This document shows positions 51,435-61,756 of a stretch of DNA of 64,000 nt, piece by piece (within the stretch, counting starts at the first letter, position 1; every line of letters begins with the position of its first letter). A program made the translations under genes and the position numbers. Under the pieces are notes generated by a model. The model did no database searches, had not been told where the DNA came from, and saw nothing but the letters and a program-made list of their open reading frames with translations. The stretch is taken from contig NZ_QGTG01000003.1 in NCBI RefSeq assembly GCF_003182155.1, positions 310,001 through 374,000 on the forward strand, given 5' to 3'. The stretch is from Chitinophaga sp. S165. Lineage in GTDB: Bacteria; Bacteroidota; Bacteroidia; Chitinophagales; Chitinophagaceae.

Positions 51435-54395
51435 ATGAAAAAACTGTTATTGATCTACTGGCTGCTGCTGGGTAGTGCCGGAATGGCATTGGCGCAAAGT
51501 CAGACTATTAAAGGGCGTGTTACTGATGCCACCACAGGCGAGGCGCTTGTGATGGTGAACGTACAGCTCAAAGGTTCCACAACAGGTGCGCAGACAGATG
51601 CCACCGGTGCATTTTCACTTACAGTCCCCGATACCAGAACAGGTGTATTGATATTTAGCTATCTGGGATATCAGGCACTAACACAAAATATTAATGGTAA
51701 TAGCAACATCATTGTGAAACTTGAAAAAGATAATAAACAACTCGACGAGGTCGTGGTAGTTGGTTACGGTGAAGTAAAGAAACGTGACCTCACAGGAGCT
51801 GTTGTTTCTGTCAAAGGAGAAGAACTGCGTAAAGTTCCTTCCACAAACGTGATGGAATCCGTACAGGGTAAACTGCCCGGTGTGGATATTACCAAAAGCA
51901 GCGGCGCGGCCGGTGCTAAAATCAATGTGACCGTCAGAGGTAACCGTTCTATCCGTGCCGATAACGGTCCGCTCTATATTGTTGACGGTGTACAATATGA
52001 AAATATTCAGGATATTAATCCGAACGATATTCAGTCAATGGAAGTGCTCAAAGATGCTTCCTCTACCGCTGTATACGGCTCCAGGGGCGCTAATGGCGTT
52101 ATCATTGTTACGACTAAGAAAGGTGTGAGCGGCAGACCACGCGTAACCGTGAATACATACGCAGGTATTTCGCAGGTAGCAGGTTACCCGGAAATGTCTA
52201 CCGGCCCGCAATACGTTGCCCAGAAACGCGAAGCGAACCGTACTACCGGCCGCTGGAAAACAGAAGCAGACGATCCGCTGATCTTTAACGCAGCAGAAGT
52301 TGACGCCATCCAGAATAATCTATGGACAAACTATGCAGACCTGCTTATTCACGATGGTCTGCAACAGGACTATCAGGTAGGTGTTTCAGGCGGATCGGAC
52401 AAAACGAAGGTTTATCTCTCTCTGGATTATTTTGACGAAAAAGGGCTCTTCAAACTGGACCATCTGAAAAGATATTCAGCACGTCTGAATCTCGATCAGA
52501 TCGTAAATGATTACCTGAAAGTAGGTATGCAGAGCCAGGTTACCTATTACAACCAGGATACCCGTCGCGACCCGTTGAACCAGGCTAACAAGATCATCCC
52601 GATAAACACGCCCTATGATGAAGATGGAAAACTGATCCTCTTTCCTAATAGCGGCCCGATGATCAATCCACTGGCAGACGAACAACCAAATGCATATCAG
52701 AATAACGGCCGTGTAACCCGCACATTCGTGAACGCTTATGTGGAACTGACGCCCTTAAAAGGCCTGTCTTTCCGTTCTAACCTCGGTGTTACGCTCGATA
52801 ATGCACGTACCGGCGTGTATGCTGCAAAAAATACGATCGACCGTGCTACCGCTTCAGCCTCCCGCTCACAGCTCAATAGCGGCAGCAGACGGTTTCTCAG
52901 CTGGGAGAATGTATTGAATTATCAGCATACCATCGGTAACCATTCCTTCGGCGTAACCGGTGTTGCCAGCTTACTCTCTGACCAAAGGGACTCAAGTTTC
53001 CTGCAAGGTGAAGGACAGTTGCTGCCCTCCCAGTTATATTACGCCTTACAGAATAGCGTGAGTGGTATTGCAGTGCGCTCAAGTTATATGGCAAATAAAC
53101 TGATCTCATTTACAGGCCGTATTAACTATAGCTATAAAGGGAAATATCTGTTGTCACTGACCGGGCGTTCCGACGGATCATCCAAACTGGCGCCCGGTAA
53201 TAAATGGGCCTTCTTCCCATCCGTTGCCGGTGCATGGCGTGTTTCTGATGAGGCATTCATGAAAGGCCAGCGTGTTTTCAGTGATCTGAAAGTACGTGTC
53301 AGTTATGGTATTGCCGGTAATGATGCCGTACCTCCTTATGCAACGGCAAGCTATCTGACCAATATTCCATTCTCTTATGATGATACCAAGTCTGCTATGG
53401 GATATGCTATCGGTAGCCAGATCGGTAACAGGAACCTGAAATGGGAACTTTCTTCTACTACCGACGTCGGACTGGATATGAGTTTTTTTGACGGCAGGAT
53501 AGGTACTACCATCGACTACTATGATACGCACACCAAAGACCTGTTACTCCAAAGAACATTACCTACCTCTTCGGGCGTAGGTTCAGTAATACAGAACATT
53601 GGTAAAACGAGGAACAGAGGTATTGAGATCGGCATCACTACAACCAATGTAAGAACAAATGGGTTCACCTGGACTTCCGGTATCACCTTCTCCAAGAACA
53701 AGGAGGAGATCGTAGCCCTGGCTGACGCAAGAACAAACGATGTTGCTAACAGCTGGTTTATCGGTTATCCTGTCAAAGTATTCTACGACTATGAAAAGGT
53801 CGGTATCTGGCAATCGAAAGAAGCAGATGCTGCCGCTAAATTTGGATACAAGCCCGGCGATATTAAAGTACGTGACCAGGATAATAACGGATCGTTGAAT
53901 TCGGCAGATCGTATTGTTGTCGGCAAACAGGTGCCTACCTGGAGCGGTGGTTTCAATAATGATATCAGGTTCAGGAATTTTGATCTGAACGTATACGTGT
54001 TCGCCCGTATCGGACAATGGATCAATTCAGAATATGCAGCCAAGTTTGACCCGCAGGGACTGGAGAACAGCGCACCGCTGAACTACTGGACGCCTGAACG
54101 TGAGACCAATGACTATCCCCGCCCGAATGCAAGCATATCAAGAGACGGTACGCCATTCATCCGGACATTGGGTTACAAAGACGGTTCCTTTGTGAAGATC
54201 CGTAATCTCTCGCTGGGTTACACCTTGCCTTCCGTTGCATTAAAGAGCATGCATATGAGCAATCTGCGTCTCTATGTAACAGGTAAGAACCTGTTCACCT
54301 TCAGTAAAGTGAAAGACTATGATCCGGAGCGTGGTGGTGATCTGAGCAATCCGCTCACTAAAATGTACGTGGCCGGCCTGAATGTGGAATTCTGA
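51435..54395 (+). CDS. SusC/RagA-type TonB-dependent transporter (pectin locus)
   Basis: 986 aa. Signal peptide LLLIYWLLLGSAGMALAQS, then CarboxypepD_reg-like domain (about 24-100: IKGRVTDATTGEALVMVNVQ), TonB-box-like VVVVGYGEVKKRDLTGAV, plug (VDGVQYENIQDINPNDIQSM, GSRGANGVIIVTTK) and barrel ending TKMYVAGLNVEF. No STN domain, unlike the mannan SusC, so it is not controlled through FecR; the LacI-type palindrome upstream fits. It should carry pectin or rhamnogalacturonan oligomers. SusD follows by 25 bp. Confidence 0.95.
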   Translation: MKKLLLIYWLLLGSAGMALAQSQTIKGRVTDATTGEALVMVNVQLKGSTTGAQTDATGAFSLTVPDTRTGVLIFSYLGYQALTQNINGNSNIIVKLEKDNKQLDEVVVVGYGEVKKRDLTGAVVSVKGEELRKVPSTNVMESVQGKLPGVDITKSSGAAGAKINVTVRGNRSIRADNGPLYIVDGVQYENIQDINPNDIQSMEVLKDASSTAVYGSRGANGVIIVTTKKGVSGRPRVTVNTYAGISQVAGYPEMSTGPQYVAQKREANRTTGRWKTEADDPLIFNAAEVDAIQNNLWTNYADLLIHDGLQQDYQVGVSGGSDKTKVYLSLDYFDEKGLFKLDHLKRYSARLNLDQIVNDYLKVGMQSQVTYYNQDTRRDPLNQANKIIPINTPYDEDGKLILFPNSGPMINPLADEQPNAYQNNGRVTRTFVNAYVELTPLKGLSFRSNLGVTLDNARTGVYAAKNTIDRATASASRSQLNSGSRRFLSWENVLNYQHTIGNHSFGVTGVASLLSDQRDSSFLQGEGQLLPSQLYYALQNSVSGIAVRSSYMANKLISFTGRINYSYKGKYLLSLTGRSDGSSKLAPGNKWAFFPSVAGAWRVSDEAFMKGQRVFSDLKVRVSYGIAGNDAVPPYATASYLTNIPFSYDDTKSAMGYAIGSQIGNRNLKWELSSTTDVGLDMSFFDGRIGTTIDYYDTHTKDLLLQRTLPTSSGVGSVIQNIGKTRNRGIEIGITTTNVRTNGFTWTSGITFSKNKEEIVALADARTNDVANSWFIGYPVKVFYDYEKVGIWQSKEADAAAKFGYKPGDIKVRDQDNNGSLNSADRIVVGKQVPTWSGGFNNDIRFRNFDLNVYVFARIGQWINSEYAAKFDPQGLENSAPLNYWTPERETNDYPRPNASISRDGTPFIRTLGYKDGSFVKIRNLSLGYTLPSVALKSMHMSNLRLYVTGKNLFTFSKVKDYDPERGGDLSNPLTKMYVAGLNVEF

Positions 54396-54420
54396 TTTTA
54401 ACCAATTAACCTGACAACAC

Positions 54421-56070
54421 ATGAAACGTTATATAAACATATTGATGATAATACTGCTGGGCGCTGGTCTGCTGGCCGCCTGCAACAAACAACTGGAAGA
54501 ATACAATCCTTCCGGCCTCACCGTAGATCAGGTGTTCAGTACACCCGAAGGCTTTGAAACGCTCGTAAATGCCGCCTATTCCTACAACCGCTGGTGGTAC
54601 GGAAAAGAAGAAGGATGGAACATCGCTGAAATGGGCACCGATCTGTGGACCAGCGGCACGGGCGACAAATACCCTGACCTCACCCAATACATCAACCTGC
54701 AGGCAAGCAATAGCGTAATGGGGGTGATGTGGAGACAACTATATTCAGCCATCAATCTCTGTAACACAGGATTGGCAAGAGTAGGTAATGCGGGACTGAC
54801 CGAAGATAGAAGGGCCATCCGCGAAGCAGAGCTGCGTTTCCTGCGGGCCTTCTATTACTGGCATGTAGTGGAAACCTGGGGCGGCGTGCATTTCACGGTA
54901 ACAGAAACAGCCGGCGTCGAAACAGTGGCTAACCGTACTCCTGTCGATACGTTCTATGCACAGATCTTCCGTGATCTCGATATAGCCGTAGCTAATCTGC
55001 CAAAGACTACCGGCGACTATGGCCGCGTTACAAGACCTGCTGCAATGGCGTTCCTGGCGCGTATGTGCCTGACCCGTGGACAAAATGAAAAGGCTGCGGC
55101 ACTGGCAGACTCTGTGATCAATAATTATGGTTTCTCCCTGCAGGATAAATATTCAGATCTGTGGCGCATGGACAATCTGCAAAACAAAGAGATCGTCTGG
55201 GCCGTTAATTATATGAAGAACCTGGTGTTTAACGATCGACTGGATGCTACCTTATACCCTAACGGACATAGCCGTGGAGCCAATAACGGCCACCTGATGT
55301 TTACGATGAAATATGATGACCTTATCGGTATGCAGCGTGACATCGCTAACGGCCGTCCTTTCAACAGGTATATGCCTACATTGTATTTGCTGGACCTCTT
55401 TAATGAAAAGGCCGATGCAAGGTTTGATGCAAGCTTTAAAAGTGTATGGTTTTGTAATAACCTGGCCACAGCACGCAGAGGTATGAAACTGGGAGATACT
55501 GCTATCATCTGCACCAAATATGTTGTTACCAATGCAGATACTGCCGGTAAGCCATATCGTGTATATGACAGGAATATCTCTTATCTGCCGGATGAAGGAG
55601 GTTCTGACCGTACCCACTATATCTCACTAAAGAAATTTGACGATCCCACCCGCGGAGGAAGAGATGAAGAACAGAGCGCCAGAGATGCTTATGTTATCCG
55701 TTTGGCCGAGTTATACCTGATCGCGGCTGAAGCACAGATCAATCTGGGAAATAAAGGCAAAGCTGCCGAATATATCACCAGGCTGCGTAAACGTGCTACC
55801 ATTCCCGGACATGAAGCTGAAATGGCAGTGACAGACGCTAACATGACCATTGATTTCATCCTGGAAGAAAGGGCACGCGAACTGGCTGGCGAACAACTAC
55901 GCTGGTTCGATCTGAAACGTACCGGAAAACTTGGTTCACAGATCAGTGCGCATAATCCCGACGCCGCTAAGAACTTCCAGTCATATCATACTGTCCGTCC
56001 TATTCCACAGGACCAGATAGATGCCGTGACGAACAAAGGGGAGTTTACACAAAATCCGAACTATCAGTAA
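54421..56070 (+). CDS. SusD/RagB-family glycan-binding lipoprotein (pectin locus)
   Basis: 549 aa. The lipoprotein signal LMIILLGAGLLAAC has the lipidated Cys21. SusD features: NPSGLTVDQVFSTPEGFETL, AEMGTDLWTSGTGDK, RFLRAFYYWHVVETWGGVHF, YVIRLAELYLIAAEAQINLG, FILEERARELAGEQLRWFDL and the ending IDAVTNKGEFTQNPNYQ. The ELRFLRAFYYWHVVETWG and AGEQLRWFDLKRT segments are those of the pectin/hexuronan-type SusD cluster. It caps the SusC of the preceding gene. Confidence 0.95.
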   Translation: MKRYINILMIILLGAGLLAACNKQLEEYNPSGLTVDQVFSTPEGFETLVNAAYSYNRWWYGKEEGWNIAEMGTDLWTSGTGDKYPDLTQYINLQASNSVMGVMWRQLYSAINLCNTGLARVGNAGLTEDRRAIREAELRFLRAFYYWHVVETWGGVHFTVTETAGVETVANRTPVDTFYAQIFRDLDIAVANLPKTTGDYGRVTRPAAMAFLARMCLTRGQNEKAAALADSVINNYGFSLQDKYSDLWRMDNLQNKEIVWAVNYMKNLVFNDRLDATLYPNGHSRGANNGHLMFTMKYDDLIGMQRDIANGRPFNRYMPTLYLLDLFNEKADARFDASFKSVWFCNNLATARRGMKLGDTAIICTKYVVTNADTAGKPYRVYDRNISYLPDEGGSDRTHYISLKKFDDPTRGGRDEEQSARDAYVIRLAELYLIAAEAQINLGNKGKAAEYITRLRKRATIPGHEAEMAVTDANMTIDFILEERARELAGEQLRWFDLKRTGKLGSQISAHNPDAAKNFQSYHTVRPIPQDQIDAVTNKGEFTQNPNYQ

Positions 56071-56089
56071 TACCATAAATCGAAAGCTC

Positions 56090-58291
56090 ATGAAGTTGAA
56101 GTTGTATCTATTGGCGCTGCTTTTTCCGTTGATCAGCTGGATCGCGACAGACGGTCCGCCACGCGTGTTTATGATTGGCGATTCTACAATGGCGAACAAA
56201 CCATTGGAAGACAATCCCGAAAGAGGATGGGGACAGCTGTTCCCGCTCTTCCTGCAGAAAGGTGTCACCGTGAAGAATTATGCCGTCAATGGACGCAGTA
56301 CCAAAAGCTTCATCAATGAGCATCGCTGGGATAGCGTTTTAGCCCAATTAAAGCCCGGTGACTGGCTTATTATCCAGTTTGGGCATAATGATAGCAAAAA
56401 GGACGATCCGAACCGTTATGCGGCTCCGGAAGGCGATTATAAGACTAATCTGCTCCGCTTTGTCAAAGAAGCCCGTGCAAAAGGTGCGAACCCTATCCTC
56501 GTGACCCCGGTACAACGCCGGAAGTTCGACGATAAAGGTGCCTTCGTTGACCAGCATGGCGACTATCCCCGCGTGGTGAAAGAAGTAGCGGCCAGTAATA
56601 AAGTGCCGCTGATAGACCTGCAAAAGAGCAGCGAAGCCCTGATCCTGCAACATGGTGTACAAGGCTCTGAGAAACTGTTCAAAACCACCCCGGCAGGACA
56701 TTATAAAACCCTGCCTGATGGTGTGACAGATAATACGCACTTCAATACCTATGGCGCTACCCTCATAGCAGGACTGGTTGCCAGGGAGATCAGGGACAAG
56801 CACGTCGGACTGGAAAAGTACCTGGAACAGACTGAGTTTGAAGGGAAATACCGTTTCGACCTGCCTGAAATATATGAGCCGCATTTCAAAAGGGATACCA
56901 TCAGCATAGTAGCCTTCGGCGCAAAAGCGGATGGCATTACATTGAATAGCAAGAGTATCAACGATGCCATTACTGCCAGCAATAGCAAAGGCGGTGGCGT
57001 GGTGATGGTGCCTCCTGGACTGTGGATCACCGGGCCTATTGTGCTGAAGAGTAACGTGAATCTGTACCTCGCACCTAATGCGATCTTACAGTTCACAAAA
57101 GACTTCGACCAGTATCCGTTGGTAGAAACCACTTACGAAGGCTTAAAAGCCATGCGTTGCCAGGCGCCGGTATCTGCTGTAAATGCGGAGAACATCGCTG
57201 TTACCGGCAGCGGCATCCTGGACGGTGGCGGCGATGCCTGGCGTGTTGTTAAGAAGGATAAACTGACGGAATCACAGTGGACAAAACTGCTGGCTTCCGG
57301 CGGTATAGAAGGGGAAGATAAAAAGACCTGGTATCCTTCCACTAAATCATTCAAAGGCTCTCACACCAAACTGGCCGGTGTGATAGCACCAGGTAAAACA
57401 GCGGCAGACTATAACGATATCAAAGACTTCCTGCGCCCAAATATGGTGAGCATTACGTCTTGCAAATACGTACTGCTGGAAGGTGTAACCTTTCAGAATT
57501 CACCGGCCTGGTGTCTTCACCCGCTGCTCACAGAACATATCACACTGCGGAACGTATACGCCAAGAATCCGTGGTATGCACAGAATGGCGATGGCATTGA
57601 CCTTGAGTCCTGCCGTTATTCCCGCATAGAAGGCTGCACTTTCGATGTGGGTGATGATGGTATCTGTATTAAATCCGGCAGGGATGAGCAAGGCCGTAAA
57701 CGCGGTGTCGCTACTGAAGATGTCATCGTCAACAACTGCGTTGTATATCATGCTCACGGTGGTTTTGTAATAGGCAGTGAAATGTCTGGCGGTGCACGTA
57801 ACCTGTTTGTCTCCAACTGTTCTTTTCTGGGTACGGATATCGGTTTGCGTTTTAAAACTACCCGTGGCCGTGGCGGTATCGTGGAGAAGATCTACGTGAA
57901 TAATATCAGCATGAAAGATATTCCGGCAGAAGCGATCCTGTTTGACATGTACTACATGGCGAAAGACCCGGTGCCACTGTCTGGCGAAAAACGTGAAGCG
58001 CCGAAAGTACAGCTCTTCCCCGTAACAGAAGCAACGCCACAGTTCAGGGACTTTCATATCAGTAACGTGGTATGTTATGGAGCGGAGAAGGCGATCTTTA
58101 TCCGTGGTCTGCCAGAAATGCCGATCAGTGATATTCATCTGAAAGATATCACGATCACGGCAAAGACTGCGGGCGACTGTATTGCGGGTAATAATATCAA
58201 CCTGACCAATGTTACTCTTGTCACGAAAGACAATGGTAAGATCAATGTGCAGGACAGCAAAGAGGTTAAATTGGATATTTCAAAACGATAA
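56090..58291 (+). CDS. CE12 rhamnogalacturonan acetylesterase fused to GH28 polygalacturonase
   Basis: 733 aa with a signal peptide (LYLLALLFPLISWIA). Residues about 24-250: SGNH hydrolase of the CE12 type with block I MIGDSTMANK (Ser32), block III FGHND (Asn100) and block V DNTH (Asp214, His217). Residues about 270-733: GH28 parallel beta-helix with VVAFGAKADG-like start, NGDGIDLES, DDGICIKSG (catalytic Asp pair), HGGFVIGSEMSGG and the R-x-K element LRFKTTRGRGG. One chain can thus deacetylate the rhamnogalacturonan/galacturonan and then cleave it. It is followed after 97 bp by GH105. Confidence 0.95.
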   Translation: MKLKLYLLALLFPLISWIATDGPPRVFMIGDSTMANKPLEDNPERGWGQLFPLFLQKGVTVKNYAVNGRSTKSFINEHRWDSVLAQLKPGDWLIIQFGHNDSKKDDPNRYAAPEGDYKTNLLRFVKEARAKGANPILVTPVQRRKFDDKGAFVDQHGDYPRVVKEVAASNKVPLIDLQKSSEALILQHGVQGSEKLFKTTPAGHYKTLPDGVTDNTHFNTYGATLIAGLVAREIRDKHVGLEKYLEQTEFEGKYRFDLPEIYEPHFKRDTISIVAFGAKADGITLNSKSINDAITASNSKGGGVVMVPPGLWITGPIVLKSNVNLYLAPNAILQFTKDFDQYPLVETTYEGLKAMRCQAPVSAVNAENIAVTGSGILDGGGDAWRVVKKDKLTESQWTKLLASGGIEGEDKKTWYPSTKSFKGSHTKLAGVIAPGKTAADYNDIKDFLRPNMVSITSCKYVLLEGVTFQNSPAWCLHPLLTEHITLRNVYAKNPWYAQNGDGIDLESCRYSRIEGCTFDVGDDGICIKSGRDEQGRKRGVATEDVIVNNCVVYHAHGGFVIGSEMSGGARNLFVSNCSFLGTDIGLRFKTTRGRGGIVEKIYVNNISMKDIPAEAILFDMYYMAKDPVPLSGEKREAPKVQLFPVTEATPQFRDFHISNVVCYGAEKAIFIRGLPEMPISDIHLKDITITAKTAGDCIAGNNINLTNVTLVTKDNGKINVQDSKEVKLDISKR

Positions 58292-58388
58292 AACAGATCA
58301 GGAGTCAGGCATCAGCAATAAGTGTAGTAGTAGTTCCCTGCATTTGTCGCCGGTGCCTACTCCTGATCTCTTCAGAAAAAAGCACGGC

Positions 58389-60281
58389 ATGAAAAAATTA
58401 CTGAACACCCTTTTACTCCTCCTGCCCGCATTCACTTTCGCGCAATCTGCAAAGATGGCCGAAACGATGATCCGGATATGGGGAGACTCTTTACAACTGG
58501 CTGGAAGGCATGCACACTGGACATATGATCAGGGCGTGGTACTGGAAGGTTTTACAGGATTATGGAAGAACACCGGAGACGGCAGGTACTTCCGTTTCAT
58601 ACAGACAGGTCTTGACCATTATATTGAAAAGGACGGTACTATCCGCACCTACAAAGCTGAAGATTACAACATCGATAATATAAAAAATGGCCGTTCTCTG
58701 TTGCTGCTGTATAAAGTCACCAACGATGAGAAATACAAGCTGGCTGCTGATAAACTGAAGGCACAGCTGGACAAACAGCCGCGTACGAATGAAGGCGGCT
58801 TCTGGCACAAGAAACGCTATCCTTACCAGATGTGGCTGGACGGCCTGTATATGGCAGAGCCCTTCTACGCTGAATATGCAGCGCTCTTTCATGACGATGC
58901 CGTATACAAAGATATCACACGCCAGTTCGTACTGATGGAAGAACATTCACGCGATGCAAAAACAGGACTGCTCTATCACGGGTATGATGAATCCCGCCAA
59001 CAACGTTGGGCCGATAAAACCACCGGCCGTTCTCCCAATTTCTGGGGCCGGGCAATGGGTTGGTATGGAATGGCATTGGTAGATGCGCTGGAATATTTCC
59101 CACAGACACATCCCGGCAGGGACAGCCTCATACAGATCCTGAACAGGATGGCTGTAGCCGTAAAGAAATACCAGGACCCTGCCAGCGGTTGCTGGTGGCA
59201 GGTATTGGACAAAGGAAAAGAAAAAGGCAATTACCTGGAAGCATCTGCCTCCTGCATGTTTGTATATGCACTGGCTAAAGGCGTCCGTTTAGGGTACCTG
59301 CCTGCCAGTTACAGTGCGGTAGCCGATAAAGGGTATAAAGGACTGACTAAACAGTTTGTAAGACCTGCGCCCGAAGGCGGTGTGAACCTAAAAGGTACTG
59401 TAAGCGTAGCCGGATTAGGTGGTGATCCTTACCGTGATGGTAGCTATGCCTATTACCTCAGTGAAAAGGTGATCGTGAACGACCCCAAAGGAGTAGGAGC
59501 GTACATGCTGGCGGCTAATGAGATGGAGCAGGCAGCTATTCCAAAAACAGGGAAAGGAGTACGCGTTACGATTGACAATTACTTCAATAACGAATACAGG
59601 AAAGGACCATCAGGACGACAGGAATCCTGGCACTACGTATGGGATGAAAAAGACAATGGTGGGTATTCTCTCTGGGGGCATATCTTTAAGAACAGGGGTG
59701 CCGTAACCAATACATTATCTGCAGCGCCTACTGCTGCCAGTCTTGCAAAGACCGACATTCTCCTCATGGTTGATCCTGATACGGAAAAGGAAACTACAAA
59801 GCCCAACTATATGACAGATGCCCACGCAGAAGAAATATATAATTGGGTGAAGAAAGGTGGCGTACTGGTAGTGCTGCAGAACGATGCAGGTAACTCCGAA
59901 ATAAAGGAGTTCAATAAACTGACCGGCCGTTTTGGTATCACATTCAAAGAGGACAGCCGTAATCATGTAGAAGGCAAACAATTTGAACAGGGCGCATTGT
60001 TCCTGCCTGCAGGCAATGAAGTATTCCCGCATACCAAAAAGATCTATATCAAAGAGATCTCTACAATCGCTTTAAAACAGCCCGCAAGAGCAGCTTACAC
60101 CGATAAAGGCGATGTAGTGATGGCAGTATCAAAAGTAGGTAAAGGAACAGTGTTCGCTGTGGGCGATCCATGGTTCTATAACGAATATCTTGACGGACGC
60201 CGCTTGCCGGCATCATTTGAAAACTATCAGGCAGCTACTGATCTGACAGAGTGGCTGTTCAAACAGGTCGTGCGTAAATAA
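58389..60281 (+). CDS. GH105 unsaturated rhamnogalacturonyl hydrolase with C-terminal DUF4350-like domain
   Basis: Start set at ATG 58389, where a signal peptide begins (LLNTLLLLLPAFTFAQ); the frame is open upstream into the GH28 gene. 630 aa. Residues about 22-370: (alpha/alpha)6 GH105 with WTYDQGVVLEGFTGLWKNTG, MWLDGLYMAEPFYAEYAALF, FWGRAMGWYGMALVDALEYF and GGDPYRDGSYAYYLSEKVIV, which hold the catalytic Asp region. Residues about 400-630: a Rossmann-like domain (FNNEYRKGPSGRQESWHYVW, DILLMVDPDTE, IYNWVKKGGVLVVLQNDAG, GTVFAVGDPWFYNEYLDG) resembling DUF4350/glutamine-amidotransferase-like folds. GH105 removes the unsaturated galacturonyl end left by pectate lyases. Confidence 0.9.
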   Translation: MKKLLNTLLLLLPAFTFAQSAKMAETMIRIWGDSLQLAGRHAHWTYDQGVVLEGFTGLWKNTGDGRYFRFIQTGLDHYIEKDGTIRTYKAEDYNIDNIKNGRSLLLLYKVTNDEKYKLAADKLKAQLDKQPRTNEGGFWHKKRYPYQMWLDGLYMAEPFYAEYAALFHDDAVYKDITRQFVLMEEHSRDAKTGLLYHGYDESRQQRWADKTTGRSPNFWGRAMGWYGMALVDALEYFPQTHPGRDSLIQILNRMAVAVKKYQDPASGCWWQVLDKGKEKGNYLEASASCMFVYALAKGVRLGYLPASYSAVADKGYKGLTKQFVRPAPEGGVNLKGTVSVAGLGGDPYRDGSYAYYLSEKVIVNDPKGVGAYMLAANEMEQAAIPKTGKGVRVTIDNYFNNEYRKGPSGRQESWHYVWDEKDNGGYSLWGHIFKNRGAVTNTLSAAPTAASLAKTDILLMVDPDTEKETTKPNYMTDAHAEEIYNWVKKGGVLVVLQNDAGNSEIKEFNKLTGRFGITFKEDSRNHVEGKQFEQGALFLPAGNEVFPHTKKIYIKEISTIALKQPARAAYTDKGDVVMAVSKVGKGTVFAVGDPWFYNEYLDGRRLPASFENYQAATDLTEWLFKQVVRK

Positions 60282-60295
60282 AGTAAACGAGGTAT

Positions 60296-61744
60296 ATGCA
60301 ATTGAACAAACAGTTATTGAACGGCGAAGAACGTACAGTGCTGCCCGAAAAGGTGCTGCAGTTTGGTACAGGCGTATTGTTACGCGGACTGCCGGATTAT
60401 TTTATTGACAAAGCCAATAAAGCCGGCATCTTCAACGGCCGTATTGTGATGGTCAAGTCTACGGACAAGGGCAATACAGATGCCTATACAGAACAGGATA
60501 ATCTCTACACGCACTGTATACAGGGAATTATGCAGGGCCGTAGGGTAGAGGAATACATTATCAATTCTTCCATCAGCAGGGTATTATCGGCTACAGCAGA
60601 ATGGAATGCTATCCTGGACTGCGCTACTTTTTCTGAAATGGAAATAGTGATCTCCAATACGACGGAGGTAGGTATTACTTTATCAGATGATGATATACAT
60701 GCTACAACTCCTCCGCCTTCTTTCCCAGGTAAGTTGCTGGCATTCCTGCTGCACCGCTACAGGCACTTCAGTGGTGATCCTGATAAAGGAATGGTGATCA
60801 TTCCTACGGAGCTGATCCCCGACAATGGCACTAAGCTGAAAAATATACTGTTGGAACTGGCGAAGCGTAATCAGCTGGACGAGTCCTTCATTCAATGGTT
60901 ATCTACCGCCAATCATATCTGTAATTCCCTGGTGGACCGTATCGTGCCAGGCGCCTTACCGGCTGCATCACATGCCGCTGTTGAAAAGCAACAGGGCTAC
61001 CAGGATAAACTCATGATCATGTCCGAGCCATATGCGCTTTGGGCGATAGAAACAGGCAGCGAAACGGTCAGAAAGAAGTTGTCTTTCTATCAGGTGGACA
61101 GTGGCGTAGTACTGGCGCCGGATATCAATATATTCCGGGAACTGAAGTTGCGATTGTTAAATGGAACACATACGCTTACCTGCGGACTGGCAGTATCAGG
61201 CGGCTTCGAAACCGTGAAGGAAGCAATGGAAGATCCAGCAATGGAAAGTTGCATATCTGCATTGATGAAGCATGAGATAGTACCCGCTATTACAGATCTT
61301 AACATCCGTGAAGACGCAGCCTTACGCTTTGCAGGAAATGTGCTGGACCGCTTCAGGAATCCTTATATAGAGCACCGTTGGATCAGTATCACTATGCAAT
61401 ACACCTCCAAGATGAAGATGCGTGTTATCCCGGTATTGCAGCACCACTATCATCGCTTTGAAGAGGTACCGGCATTCATGGCATTGGGTTTTGCAGCCTA
61501 CCTGTTATTTATGCGGGAAGGTAATGTAACAGATGATTATGCAGCTTATTTCAAAGATAAATGGCAACGGCTGGAGCCCGCCGTACTTGTACAAACAGTA
61601 TTAAAGGATACGGCTTTATGGGGAACTGACCTGACAGCATTGACAGGGTTTGCCCATGCAGTGACTGTCATGCTGAAAGCTTTATTAAATGAAGGCGCTA
61701 ATTCACTTATCAGAAGAGTATCAGAAGAAACAACGATTGCTTAA
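60296..61744 (+). CDS. uxaB: Tagaturonate reductase (altronate oxidoreductase)
   Basis: 482 aa, family length. Mannitol-dehydrogenase-type enzyme: the N-terminal Rossmann part starts QFGTGVLLRGLPDYFIDKAN; the catalytic region reads LKLRLLNGTHTLTCGLAVSG. The IPTELIPDNGTKLKNILLEL segment is characteristic. It reduces D-tagaturonate to D-altronate with NADH. Fourteen bp after the GH105 stop; uxaA follows after 12 bp. It receives the product of UxaC, encoded 1.7 kb downstream. Confidence 0.96.
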   Translation: MQLNKQLLNGEERTVLPEKVLQFGTGVLLRGLPDYFIDKANKAGIFNGRIVMVKSTDKGNTDAYTEQDNLYTHCIQGIMQGRRVEEYIINSSISRVLSATAEWNAILDCATFSEMEIVISNTTEVGITLSDDDIHATTPPPSFPGKLLAFLLHRYRHFSGDPDKGMVIIPTELIPDNGTKLKNILLELAKRNQLDESFIQWLSTANHICNSLVDRIVPGALPAASHAAVEKQQGYQDKLMIMSEPYALWAIETGSETVRKKLSFYQVDSGVVLAPDINIFRELKLRLLNGTHTLTCGLAVSGGFETVKEAMEDPAMESCISALMKHEIVPAITDLNIREDAALRFAGNVLDRFRNPYIEHRWISITMQYTSKMKMRVIPVLQHHYHRFEEVPAFMALGFAAYLLFMREGNVTDDYAAYFKDKWQRLEPAVLVQTVLKDTALWGTDLTALTGFAHAVTVMLKALLNEGANSLIRRVSEETTIA

Positions 61745-61756
61745 AATAAAACAGAT

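Noticed and set aside
56348..56884. 178-aa minus-strand ORF opposite the CE12 domain
   Set aside because: Antisense shadow of a domain with intact catalytic residues.
57500..58138. 212-aa minus-strand ORF opposite GH28
   Set aside because: Antisense to the conserved beta-helix region; no motif or promoter.
58209..58388. N-terminal extension of GH105
   Set aside because: It overlaps the GH28 coding end and precedes a clear signal peptide at 58389.
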